Shown piece after piece: positions 38,560-48,132 of a stretch of DNA of 64,000 bases. Origin of the DNA: Torreya grandis (taxonomy: Eukaryota; Streptophyta; Pinopsida; Cupressales; Taxaceae). The notes beneath the pieces are model-generated. The model did no database searches. It had not been told where the DNA came from and saw nothing but the letters and a program-made list of their open reading frames with translations. Location: positions 1,747,001 to 1,811,000 of the forward strand of contig JARHVA010003638.1 in the NCBI GenBank assembly GCA_037957365.1, in the 5' to 3' direction. Position numbers and translations under genes: made by a program. Each line of letters opens with the position of its first letter. Position 1 is the first letter of the stretch.

Positions 38560-39396
38560 AATGGTGTAAAGCAATGAATGAGGAAATAGAAGAAATAGAA
38601 AGAAACAAGACATGGAAGTTGGCTGATTTACCTAAGGGTAAACAAGTGATTAGAGTGAAGTGGGTCTACAAGTCCAAGAGTGCATCATAAGGCAAAATTG
38701 ATAAGTACAAAGCAAGGTCGGTTGTTAAAGGATACAAACAACAACCTGGTAGAGACTATGATGAGACTTACGTTCCAGTGGCAAGAATGGAAACCATGTG
38801 GATTGTCTTAGCAATAATTGCCTAGCACAAGTGGAAGGTATATCAAATGGATGTTAAATCTACCTTCCTAAATGGAGTACTCAAAGAAGAAGTCTATGTT
38901 GATCAACCACCTGGATACGAAGTATTAGGAAAATAAAATAAGGTGTATAGGCTCAAAAAAGCACTCTATGAGTTTAAACAAGCACCAAGGACTTGGTCTA
39001 GTAGAATTGATGCAACTTCACTACAAATGGTTTCAGTAAAAGTAGTAGTGAGCCTACACCATACATCAAGGAGAGCCATGATAAGATTTTGATTACTGTG
39101 TTATATGTGGATGATTTAATCTTCATAGGAAATAATGATGTTTTTATTGGTGAGTTCAAAGAAGCAATGAAAAGGGAATTTGAAATGACAGACTTGGTTT
39201 GTTAAGGTATTTCCTTGGTATAGAAGTATAACAGATGGATCATGGCATATTCATCTCTTAGTCAAAGTATGCTTCACAAATCTTGAAGAGGTTCAAAATG
39301 TTGAACAATAAGCCTGCGTCAACACCAACCACTACAAGTCTCAAGTTGAGTAAGGAATATTAGAACAATGAGGCGAATTCAACTCTATATAAGATC
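38560..39396 (+). pseudogene. Copia reverse transcriptase, broken
   Basis: KTWKLADLPKGKQVIRVKWV opens the RT_2 domain, then DYDETYVPVARMETMW and [20 protein letters not shown] (first catalytic Asp in QMDVKSTF). LYVDDLIFIG, at about 39100, contains the active-site Asp pair. A frame change occurs around 39000-39060 and again near 39200, plus several stops. Confidence 0.85.
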
Positions 39397-40068
39397 ATGC
39401 TAGGTAGCCTCATGTATTTGACAACATCTAGGCCTAATATAATGTATGCAGTAAGTTTGATTTCTAGATTTATGGAAACACCTAAGGATACACATTGGCA
39501 AGCAGGTAAGAGAATTCTAAGGAATGTGAATGGAACTGAGAATTATGGCATTCTTTACACAACATCAAGTGATTTTGATTTAGTTGGCTATACAGAGAGT
39601 GATTGGGCAGGGATTGTAAATGATAGGAAAAGCACATCTTGTTATGTGTTTCACATGGGTTCAAGAGCCATTTCTTGGGCATCTAAGAAGCAACCCATAG
39701 TTTCTCTTTCCACAGCAGAAGTTGAATACATTGCAGCAAATGCAACAGCATGTCAAGCAATTTGGCTAAGGAGAGTCTTAGCAGATTTGAAGAAGAAACA
39801 AACAGAGGGCACAATCATATTTTGTGATAACATGTCTTCAATAGCATTGATGAAGAATTCAGTGTTTCATGGACGAAGCAAGCACATACAGATTCGTTAT
39901 CACTTCATAAGAGAATTGGTTGAAAATGATGAAATCAAATTGGCATTTTGCAGATCTGAATATCAGTTAGCAAACATCTTCACGAAGGCACTAGTGAAGG
40001 AGACCTTCGAGCATCTAAGACAAAATTTAAAACTAATGGATGTTGTAATAGCTAGTGAAATAAATTAA
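39397..40068 (+). pseudogene. Copia RNase H, open remnant of the polyprotein
   Basis: A 223-codon frame without internal stop. It starts with the RT tail (LGSLMYLTTSRPNIMYAVS) and contains the RNase H catalytic acids in the expected blocks: GYTESDWAG (Asp), SLSTAEVEYIA (Glu), IIFCDNMSSIALM (Asp), and HIQIRYHFIRELVE followed by YQLANIFTKAL. It ends with a stop at 40066-40068, just before the purine tract. This is the only intact part of the element; upstream domains are broken, so no active polyprotein is expected. Confidence 0.85.
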
Positions 40069-40075
40069 GGGGGAG
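40067..40075 (+). other. Polypurine tract of copia element
   Basis: AAGGGGGAG immediately before the 3' LTR start TGCTGGGAAATG. Confidence 0.8.
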
Positions 40076-40285
40076 TGCTGGGAAATGTAATTTATCCCAT
40101 GCCAAAATTAGGAATGCATGTGCTTAGTTGTTTCAATGTTTACAAAATTTAGAATTCTGTTAATCTATTTTTAGCATTTTTTTTTTTGTTTCTGCCTATA
40201 TGATTTGGCTCATTGTAATCCTTTAAGCAAGCAATAAAAGTGCAGAAGCGCTGTGTTTTCTGGTGTGATCTCAGTTTGGCTCTCA
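40076..40285 (+). repeat. 3' LTR of copia element
   Basis: Starts TGCTGGGAAATG and ends with CTCTCA followed by TGGTT, the proposed duplication. It carries AATAAAAG near 40235 as a polyadenylation-type signal. It has no tRNA-like boxes and no matching 5' LTR in the window. The right boundary is inferred from the TG/CA ends and the TGGTT repeat. Confidence 0.6.
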
Positions 40286-40324
40286 TGGTTATAGATGTGG
40301 ATGCAGTATTTTCTTTCTTCAGAG

Positions 40325-41215
40325 GGAGCCGGAATCAATAAGCTGATCGAGGATTCCATTTTGGAGGCCGAGAAGAAGGAAGCCAAAGTCATCAGTTTAG
40401 GCCTTCTCAACCAGGTATCTATCTTTCTATTAAAAAAGATAGATGAGTTTTGAATCCTTCAAGTAATGGCTATTAATGAGAGATTGCATGGCACTTGGCA
40501 GAGTGAGGATCTTAACGGAGGCGGAGAGCTGTTTCTGAAAAGACACCCCGACCTAAAAGTCCGTATGGTAGATGGGAGCACTCTGGCAGCCGCTGTAGTA
40601 ATGAATACGATACCATTGGGCACAACGGAAGTGTTTTTCTGTGGGGGAGCGTCCAAGCTTGGATGCGCCATTGTCCGTCTTCTCTCTCAACGCGGCCTCA
40701 GGATTCAGGTACCAATTTCTTTCCTACTCAAACCACAGATAGGGATTTCATAATCACAATTTTGTCTGTTCAATTGATTGAATGTATAACGCGTTATGTT
40801 TGGAGTGGCAGCTTCTTTCAGAGCAGAAGGAACAATTTGATGATACAAAGACGACCATTCCTTCTGAATTTCATCATAACATAATCCGCGCAAGCAGTTA
40901 TCAGGCCGGCAACACATGCCAGGTTAAGCTGCTGCATCACTTTTCTTATCCAGATGAGTTTGATTGCCCAAAATTCTCTCTCTAATTATAAAGTCATTAT
41001 GCAAAACAATTATTTGACTTTAAAGTGATAACATGGTGCAGATATGGATAGTTGGGAGGTGGCTAAGTAGGGAACATCAAATGAGGGCACCCAAGGGAGC
41101 TCACTTTGTTCCATTCCTGCGATTTCCAATACCCAAGGCTCGTAAAGACTGCACTTATCATACCACGCCTGCAATGCGAGTGCCAGCCAATCTGGAAAAT
41201 GTGCATACCTGTGAG
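40325..41215 (+). CDS. CER1: CER1-like aldehyde decarbonylase, C-terminal exons (4 of 5 visible)
   Basis: Exons by splice consensus and unbroken frame: about 40325-40414, 40502-40708, 40812-40922 and 41042-41215; all junctions from the first donor on are phase 0 with GT/AG ends. The first exon probably starts at 40323, after TTCTTTCTTCAG. The text is the C-terminal (WAX2/CER1) domain: INKLIEDSILEAE, VISLGLLNQ, NGGGELFLKRHPDLKVR, GTTEVFFCGGASKLG, IWIVGRWLSREHQMRAPKG and DCTYHTTPAMRVP. With the last exon this gives 257 residues of a family usually about 620-630 long. The missing N-terminal part holds the membrane segments and the His-rich fatty-acid-hydroxylase site. In Arabidopsis, CER1 acts with CER3 in the ER to make very-long-chain alkanes for cuticular wax. 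The matching choice of CER1 over CER3 rests on the last exon. Confidence 0.85.
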
Positions 41216-41276
41216 GTAATGCGATTGCATTTGAATGAGATAGCTTTAAATGCAAATTAAATTAGCGTGATCTGAT

Positions 41277-42650
41277 TGTTGACCCAATTTTGTCCCTCAG
41301 GCAAAATCTCGGTCACCTTCTACGCCTGCTTTGCATGGCTAGTCATTTCGGGTTGCAAGGTCCGTCTTCAGGGTTCGACAGCTCCGTTTCAGAGCAATGG
41401 TTCATCGGCCTCGTTCGTTGATGTTCACAGTAGCAAAAGACAGAGTCTTCAAACGCTCACGCAAGGAGAGAAGAGAGGGAAAAAATGGAGCATTTAACAC
41501 TTAGGCAAAAAAGAGGGCAGACAAAATGCAGAGGGCGGCAAAATCGCCGCCCAAAACAAGGGCGGGTAAAATGAGACCCCCTACACGCAATGCAGAGGGC
41601 GGCAAAATCACCGCCCACAACGCCGACGGAGAAAAGGCCACTAACGTCGGTCGACGTCGGCAAAACTGCCGCCGTCGGCAGCTTACATAGGCCGACGTCG
41701 GCAAAACTGCCGCCATCGGCAGGTTATCGGCCGACGTCGACAGAAATCCTACATGCAGTACATGCAGCGGGCGGCAAATTCGTCACCCACAATAGATGGC
41801 GGCAAAAATCGCTTGTAGTGCATGAGAAAAAACCCGCCCAGCCGCCAGAGGAGAAGACCAGCACGCAAAATGAGGCAACAAGCATGGTCTTGGCAGACTT
41901 GTGATGTCAGCTACAGTGTTTTTCACTCTTTCCAATGAGACTCCTCTTGGCTTTTCTCTATAAATGAGCAGACTTGTTCATTTATCAGGATCTTCCCCAC
42001 TTTTGTAAAGAGCACTGCTCTGCAAATTTTCTACCTGAATCAATAAAAGACAGTTTTACCTCTATTTGGATGGATCTTTCTGTGTATGCATTGAATGTTA
42101 ATCTGTGTCCAGTCATTGTCTCTTGATGCTCTCACAGGTTCAACACCAGCAAACCTGCGATCTGCAAAGTGCCACTGTCTGCTGCTGCCAGGAGTAGAGT
42201 TCTGTTTTGGAGGCATAGAACATGTGAGGTCACTTACAGTGTGTATTTTTCAGCACCTTGGTGAGTCCCCGTTTCTTGTGCTTTCTATAAGAACCTCCCT
42301 GTCATCCCAGAGACCTAGTCTTTTCTGTCAGATCTGAGTGTATGTATGTTTTTCCCTGATCCTGAGTGTGGATGTGGAAGGTCAACATGTTTTTGGTGTA
42401 TCACCTCTTTAGAGTAGGCTGTTTGTTTTCATGTTTTTTCTCTATCTCTTTTCATCCCCCCCAGTATACCTATATACTTATATTTTTGCGCTACCTGAAA
42501 CAAACAAGATACATCAGAGGGAACTAGCCCATACCTAGAGACTCTCCTCTCCTGCTTCGCCGTCCCACAGGCGAGAGAGGGGTTTCCATGTTGCGGGGAG
42601 AGGGCAGGAATCCGTTTTCCTGCCGCAGGGTGCACTTTCCAGCGTCAACA
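41277..42650 (+). repeat. 5' LTR
   Basis: TATA box TATAAA at 41959-41964 and polyadenylation-type AATAAA at 42042-42047 place U3 at about 41277-41990 and R/U5 after. A GC-rich repeat cluster lies in U3. Apparent open frames on both strands here are by-products of the GC-rich repeats. Confidence 0.9.
41640..41760 (+). promoter_or_regulatory. GACGTC palindrome cluster in U3
   Basis: Repeats of about 40 bp, core GGCCGACGTCGGC followed by AAAACTGCCGCC. Three intact GACGTC sites lie here; the 3' LTR has two intact and one decayed (GACGTT). GACGTC is the C-box core bound by plant bZIP factors. The cluster is about 200-300 bp upstream of the TATA box, where an enhancer would sit. Function is inferred from motif and position only. 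Confidence 0.55.
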
Positions 42651-42654
42651 GTTT

Positions 42655-42672
42655 TGGCACGCCCGGTGGGAC
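42655..42672 (+). other. Putative primer binding site
   Basis: TGGCACGCCCGGTGGGAC starts 4 nt after the 5' LTR. It begins with TGG, the complement of a tRNA CCA end, but I could not assign the tRNA. The counterpart in the giant-LTR element is TGGCATGCCCAGTGGG at 60929-60944. A second conserved site TGGCGACTCCGA follows at 42756-42767. Confidence 0.55.
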
Positions 42673-42820
42673 TATATTTTATCAAGTTTTTTAACGCAAT
42701 AAAGTTTCAGGATTGATGTTGGTCCTGTTACAACAAATCAAGTTTCTTCAGCATCTGGCGACTCCGAGTAAATCCGCTGGTTAAGTAGTCTGGTGCCACC
42801 AAGAATCATCCACTTCTTGT

Positions 42821-44917
42821 ATGTATACTTCTTTTGCACAAAATCATGGATTTTGTTCTCCTTCATATAATATCGATCAGACTCAAAATATTTATGGAAT
42901 CCCTTTAAGTAGCTCTCCTAGTTGCCCTGCAACTATAAGGGAGGTGGCGTTGGAATTTGAGAAGTAGACAAAAGAAATCGACAGATTGGAAGAGCAGCAC
43001 AAGTATCAGCAGGAGCTGATGTATAAAGAGGAGTGCTTGTTTAGGCAAGCACAAGCCATACAATCCATGAAGGAAGAAGTGCCAGAATGGAGAAATCCAT
43101 CTATTCAAGGCAACCAGCGTTGCATGCCCCCTTCTACCCTGAAGAAAACCCCCTCTTTTGCACCAAATCCGTTTTATCAAATTGCACTTGCTCACTCCAA
43201 CTCATCAAATACTGCTGCTCCCAATCCCGTGCGCCTGGCTTTCTAACACCAGAGGGTATCAGAGCAACCTCCCATGGAGATCAATCTTTTTAACTCCTTA
43301 GATCAGGGATCTTCCATCGAAAATAATACCACCAGCCAGCACGTCCCTCTTCTAGAGGCTCCTCCAACGCACCAACAGTGTTTTCCTTGCATTCTTCAGC
43401 GTCTCCAAATTTTTCAGCATGATGTGCAAATTTCAAGTTGGAGGAAAGAATGCCAAGGACCAGCTCAGAGCTTTGGAGAAGATCATGCTAGCCACCTCCA
43501 AGAAAGACTCTTCCAAGAAAACCTAGCCAGACAAATTGAAAACTTAGAAGCTATGATGAAGCTACTCCTTGAAAGGGAGTTAATTTTTTCAGACCTTATG
43601 GAAGAGCCTCAGGTCCTTGTGGAAAACAAAGTTGCTCCCTGTTCACAGGAGCAAGATTCAAATTTAGGGATCCTGAATTGGGGGAAGACAATGGAATCAT
43701 GGGGCAACAAAGAGGAAGAAGAAAAGCAAGGTTTTTCTCAAAACTTTGAAGACGCTGAAGCTGCGCCTACCTGTGATGATGCTGGCAGCCTCTAGGAAAA
43801 GCTTTTACAAGAAGATCTGAGTAGGAGAATTACAGAGTTGGAGTCTAAAAAGAAATTCCTCAGCCAATGTGTGGTGGACGGTTTAGACCAAACAGCACAT
43901 TCCATGCCTGAACACACCCCACCTACACATTTCCAAGAGAGTTATCAGGCCGTTCCTGATATTGATGAAGTGTTGACCAAGTGGAGGGAGGAGAATCATC
44001 CGATTCTAGCTCAAGCGCTGCCCCCTCTCCCACATATTTTTTTCACTTCGTCCCTTCTCGAGGAAGACCCTATTTTGCAAGAGGCAGGGGAGGAACAAAA
44101 GATCCAATCTGCAGTCCTTCAGGAGGTTATCATGAGCGACAACGAAGAAGAAATCGTCATTGATGCCCCTTGTGAAGACCTTATCAGCAGTGGAGAAGAT
44201 GCAGGCCTTGCATATATGCAGATGTTCCATCAATTCAAAGAGGAACAAATGCATGGTAAGCTCTCTCCTCCTCTGTTTGATGAACTTCCTTGCCGTGTTG
44301 ATGAGATCGACTACATTGAAGAACTTGAATTAGAGGAGGATCAGGAGAATATTCTTGAAAATCTAGAGAGCCTGATCAGCAAAGAGGAAAAGGAGAGGTC
44401 CGTCTCCTTGGAGAAATGCCTTGAAGTACTGAGCTTTAAACAGGAAAGTGAAGTCTTGTGGGATGAGCAATCATTTTGTGAGCCCCTTTTAGACATTACC
44501 ACATTCGCCCTTCTTCAAGAAGGCCAAGAGGAAGCAGAGGACAAGTCTAACAGAGTTTTCAGCGAAGCAGAGGGAAACAAATCAGACCATAATACATTGC
44601 AGAAGAATTGTTCAGATCAGAAGGCTTACGGTGATAAACCGATAGCAATTAATTTCTTGGTGAGGGGCACCAATTTCAGGGATCAGCATCCAACAGGCCT
44701 CCCGAAACAATCAGAGTACGTATATATCAGAGGCATGTTTGAATATCCACCCGATTCTCAGCCAACTCAGGTGACAGGGAAGAAGAGCAAGTCACCATCT
44801 CTCTTTTTCTTTCAGCTACTTCCCTGTCACGATAAGTCTCTTCGCCAAGAAAGGGACTTAAGAAATTTTTCTTTCGATCCAGGAGGGATGCAAACATTCC
44901 TGGTTAACTGTATATAA
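42821..44917 (+). pseudogene. Acidic coiled-coil protein of the non-autonomous element, three in-frame stops
   Basis: From ATG 42821 to the stop at 44917 one frame (about 698 codons) is kept with stops only at 42965 (TAG), 43244 (TAA) and 43793 (TAG). Features in order: a short N-terminus; coiled-coil text EIDRLEEQHKYQQELMYKEE; two related segments LFQENLARQIENLEAMMKLL (near 43510) and LLQEDLSRRITELESKKKFL (near 43805), an internal repeat; a Glu-rich C-terminal half; and block LLEEDPILQEAGEEQ (near 44060). The end reads RNFSFDPGGMQTFLVNCI. No enzymatic motif was found. The two blocks recur in the giant-LTR element. It occupies the place of gag, but no matrix, capsid or zinc-knuckle motif is visible. 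Confidence 0.7.
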
Positions 44918-45152
44918 TAGTTTGCTTTCAGTTGTTTTCCCTGTTTTCCCTAAGTGCAGTTGCACAGGTAGTTGTTTTTAGCTTTGTGTGTTTCCCTTTG
45001 TTTGGGGGTAAATTCTGTGTATTTGATTCTGGAATTATCAAAGTTGTTGTAAACTCTCTTCAAAGTTACCATCCGACTCTGCGCCCAATGGATATTCAGA
45101 GGCAACTGGGTTCTAAGCATAGCAGGCACGCTTCCCCCGTGAGTCGCCAATT
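44918..45152 (+). other. 3' internal region without a polypurine tract
   Basis: No purine run precedes the 3' LTR. Instead there is CTTCCCCCGTGAGTCGCCA (to 45149) and 3 nt, then the LTR. GAGTCGCCA has the sense of a tRNA-Arg-type 3' end; on the minus strand it reads TGGCGACTC, a known type of primer site. The equivalent place in the giant-LTR element has GAATCACCA (63017-63025). Confidence 0.5.
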
Positions 45153-46526
45153 TGTTGACCTAATTTTGTCCCTCAGGGAAAATCTCGATCACCTTCTACA
45201 CCTGCTTTGCATGGCCAGTCATTTCGGGTTGCAAGGTCCGTCTTCAGGGTTCGACAGCTCCGTTTCAGAGTAATGGTTCATCGGCCTCGTTCGTTGATGT
45301 TCACAGTAGCAAAAGACAGAGTCTTCAAACGCTCACGCAAGGAGAGAAGAGAGGGAAAAAATGGAGCGTTTAACACTTAGGCAAAAAAGAGGGCAGACAA
45401 AATGCAGAGGGCAGCAAAATCGCCGCCCAAAACAAGGGCGGGTAAAATGAGACCCCCTACACGCAATGCAGAGGGCGGCAAAATCACCGCTCACAACGCC
45501 GACGGAGAAAAGGCCACTAACGTCGGCCGACGTCGGCAAAACTGCCGCCGTCGGCAGCTTACATAGGCCGACGTTGGCAAAACTGCCGCCATCAACAGGT
45601 TATCGGCCGACGTCGGCAGAAATCCTACATGCAGTACATGCAGCGGGCGGCAAATTCGCCGCCCACAACAGATGGCGGCAAAAATCACTTGCAGTGCATG
45701 AGAAAAAACGCGCCCAGCCGTCGGAGGAGAAGACCAGCATGCAAAACGAGGCAACAAGCATGGTCTTGGCAGACTTGTGATGTCAGCTACAGTGTTTTTC
45801 ACTCTTTCCAATGAGACTCCTCTTGGCTTTTCCCTATAAATGAGCAGACTTGTTCATTTATCAGGATCTTCCCCACTTTTGTAAAGAGCACTGCTCTGCA
45901 AATTTTCCACCTGAATCAATAAAAGACAGTTTTACCTCTATTTGGATGGATCTTTCTGTGTATGCATTGAATGTTAATCTGTGTCTAGTCATTGTCTCTT
46001 GATGTTCTTATAGGTTCAACACCAGCAAACTTGCGATCTACAAAGTGCCACTGTCTGCTGTTGCCAGGAGTAGAGTTCTGTTTTGGAGGCATAGAACATG
46101 TGAGGTCACTTACAGTGTGTATTTCTCAGCACCTTGGTGAGTCCCCGTTTCTTGTGCTTTCCATAAGAACCTCCCTGTCATCCCAGAGACCTGGTCTTTT
46201 CTGCCAGATCTGAGTGTATGTATGTTTTTCCCTGATCCTGAGTGTGGATGTGGAAGGTCAACCTGTTTTTGGTGTATCACCTATTTAGAGTAGGCTGTTT
46301 GTTTTCATGCTTTTTCTCTATCTCTTTTCATCCCCCCCAGTATACCTATATACCTATATTTTTGCGCTACCTGAAACAAACAAGATACATCAGAGGGAAC
46401 TAGCGCATACCTAGAGACTCTCCTCTCCTGCTTCGCCGTCCCACAGGGGAGAGAGGGGTTTCCATGTTGCGGGGAGAGGGCAGGAATCCGTTTTCCTGCC
46501 GCAGGGTGCACTTTCCAGCGTCAACA
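45153..46526 (+). repeat. 3' LTR
   Basis: Same length as the 5' LTR with no insertion or deletion. TATAAA is at 45835-45840. It ends at CAACA 46526, next to CTGAT. Confidence 0.9.
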
Positions 46527-46562
46527 CTGATGTATGCTATGATTTATGGTGGGAATTATCAG

Positions 46563-46754
46563 AATTGGCTACCAAGGAGAGTAATGAGCGCCTGGAGAGT
46601 GGGAGGAATGGTGCATGCATTACAAGGGTGGGATCACCATGAGTGTGGACAAAACATCAATACGGCGGATGTCCACAAAGTTTGGGAAGCTGCACTCAAA
46701 CTAGGCTTTCTTCCGTTAAACCCTTCACCCCGTCAACTGCAACTAGTGTTGTAA
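46563..46754 (+). CDS. CER1: CER1-like aldehyde decarbonylase, last exon
   Basis: 63 codons and a TAA stop. It begins NWLPRRVMSAWRVGGMVHAL, then GWDHHECG and VWEAALKLGFLPL, the conserved end of CER1-type proteins. CER3/WAX2 has a different sequence (no NWLPR..MSAW), so CER1-like fits better. There are no stops or frameshifts in the visible 257 residues, which suggests that this gene was under selection until recently or still is. Whether the gene is expressed depends on 5' exons outside the recognised part and on splicing out the 5.3-kb intron. Confidence 0.88.
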   Translation, partial: NWLPRRVMSAWRVGGMVHALQGWDHHECGQNINTADVHKVWEAALKLGFLPLNPSPRQLQLVL

Positions 46755-47905
46755 ATCTTCAGCCATATTTTGTAATAAGCACCAATGACCCAGCGCTCAG
46801 GCAGGATTAGCTGTCTTCTTATATTGCTTCAATTTCTGTAAAGAGTAGAAATAATGGTACCGTCCTTAAGGCATACGCAAATTATGTATTACGGATATAC
46901 GAGGGGATAAAAGAAATTATTTGGCTATACAATTATGTGAGTGTTAGCATTTTGTTTAATATAAATAAATAAATATAAAAAGTGGCGCATGATATGCTTA
47001 ATACAAAATTTTCTTCCTGATTTCTGGCGTACAATATTAGTGAATAGTATTAGGTTACAGTTTCAGATCTTTACAATAAAAGTTACAGCTAGAGGTTCAA
47101 CATGACAGCCTGCAAAAGTATTGATGGTAACGGGGTTGAGAATGCAATAATTCTTCTGGATATATATGAACGTCTGAGCGGCAGCGTCATTTAAATGAAT
47201 TTTGAGCTTTGGAGGGTGGATGAGCAGTGATTAACTCATAATATGTCAGAAGGTGTTGTACAGACTCAGACTCTGTTGAGATCAAAAGGCATTCGCAACT
47301 CATTACTGTACACATGGTGTCTCTGCCTTGTACATGTTTTTCCGATGTTATTTCGTTATGGGCGTTCAACAGACGGATTTTATCATTCTCAAAACAATTA
47401 GACTTTATTTTTCTATTCACATCCAAATCCTGAAAGACGTGAGGCATGTAAATTTGAGTTGTGGTGTACCACTTATAATATTCATTATTTTAAAAACTTA
47501 ATTTTTAACATACATTTAATATTTACATATTATTAGAATAATTTAAACAATATATATGAAAATTATTATTTTTGTTATACTTAAATCTCATTTTTTTATG
47601 TCAAGTTTTTAATTTATTATCTATTTATCAAGTAGATTGTAGTTCAACGGTGAAAATGAAGGTGTAAAAGATGTTGCCTAATCATCCACAAGATATAAAT
47701 CTTAGGAGATACCCAAAAAAAAAATGAATGTTTTTAATTTTGGATAATTTAATTAAATATTTGTTTACATTATAATATTTAATTAAAAATAATTATATTA
47801 TTTTTGCTACATTTAAAAAATAATTATATTATTTTTACTACATTTAAATATAATCTATAAATGTGTGACTTTACTCTTATCATTTACCCATTTCCCAAGG
47901 CATAC
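46755..47905 (+). other. 3' flank of the CER1-like gene
   Basis: Likely 3' UTR followed by intergenic DNA. AATAAATAAATATAAA near 46966 can serve as a poly(A) signal. A minus-strand frame (47187-47447, 86 codons) matches nothing I know and may be chance. 47460-47905 is very AT-rich. Confidence 0.5.
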
Positions 47906-48030
47906 TTCACTTACTAATAACACTGAGTATATATCCATACCCATATCAAACCATGCTAAATCTTTATCAACAAAATTTAAATAAACCCTGACCTTCCATA
48001 TATACATTTGTACTTATATATACAAATTCG

Positions 48031-48036
<6 letters not shown>

Positions 48037-48062
<26 letters not shown>
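48037..48062. repeat. (TG)n microsatellite
   Basis: About 13 TG units followed by TATG variants. It lies where the first copy has an AT run. Confidence 0.9.
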
Positions 48063-48067
<5 letters not shown>

Positions 48068-48132
48068 ATATGTGTATGTATGTATACATTATATATAAAG
48101 CCTTAATCCTAAATATATACACATATATATGT

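Larger units (their letters stand above)
36235..40285 (+). mobile_element. Decayed Ty1/copia element, plus strand
   Basis: Domain order gag, zinc knuckle, protease, integrase, RT, RNase H, purine tract, 3' LTR. There is no conventional 5' LTR; the tRNA-like mini-LTR tandem sits in its place, and the third of these is followed by TGTGAAGCC, which looks like the primer site with an internal deletion. The duplication TGGTT occurs at 35813-35817 and 40286-40290, bracketing the mini-LTRs and this element as a single unit. Confidence 0.75.
41277..46526 (+). mobile_element. Complete non-autonomous LTR retrotransposon in the CER1 intron
   Basis: Two 1374-bp LTRs (41277-42650, 45153-46526) of equal length, flanked by CTGAT duplications (41272-41276 and 46527-46531). 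LTRs begin TGTTGACC and end GTCAACA, an inverted 7-bp terminus. By my manual comparison they differ at about 43 sites, mainly C/T and G/A changes, i.e. about 97% identical, so it is younger than its neighbours. Inside is one long frame encoding an acidic coiled-coil protein, with no protease, RT, RNase H or integrase. It must depend on enzymes from another element. Confidence 0.9.
41216..46562 (+). other. Last intron of the CER1-like gene, enlarged by an LTR element
   Basis: Donor GTAATG at 41216 follows HTCE; acceptor ATTATCAG ends at 46562 before NWLPRR. In Arabidopsis-type CER1 these residues are adjacent (SCENWL), so the junction is secure. Removing the element (5250 bp) and one 5-bp duplication leaves an ordinary intron of about 92 bp. 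Confidence 0.85.

Noticed and set aside
40210..40753. Minus-strand open frames opposite the CER1-like exons
   Set aside because: Shadows of the conserved plus-strand exons.
41457..41904. Several overlapping open frames on both strands in the GC-rich LTR region, repeated at 45333-45811
   Set aside because: Ala/Pro/Arg-rich text in all frames is a by-product of GC-rich repeats in U3; no codon preference and no start context.
47187..47447. 86-codon minus-strand frame downstream of CER1
   Set aside because: No recognised motif and no splice or promoter context; may be chance. Left as part of the 3' flank.
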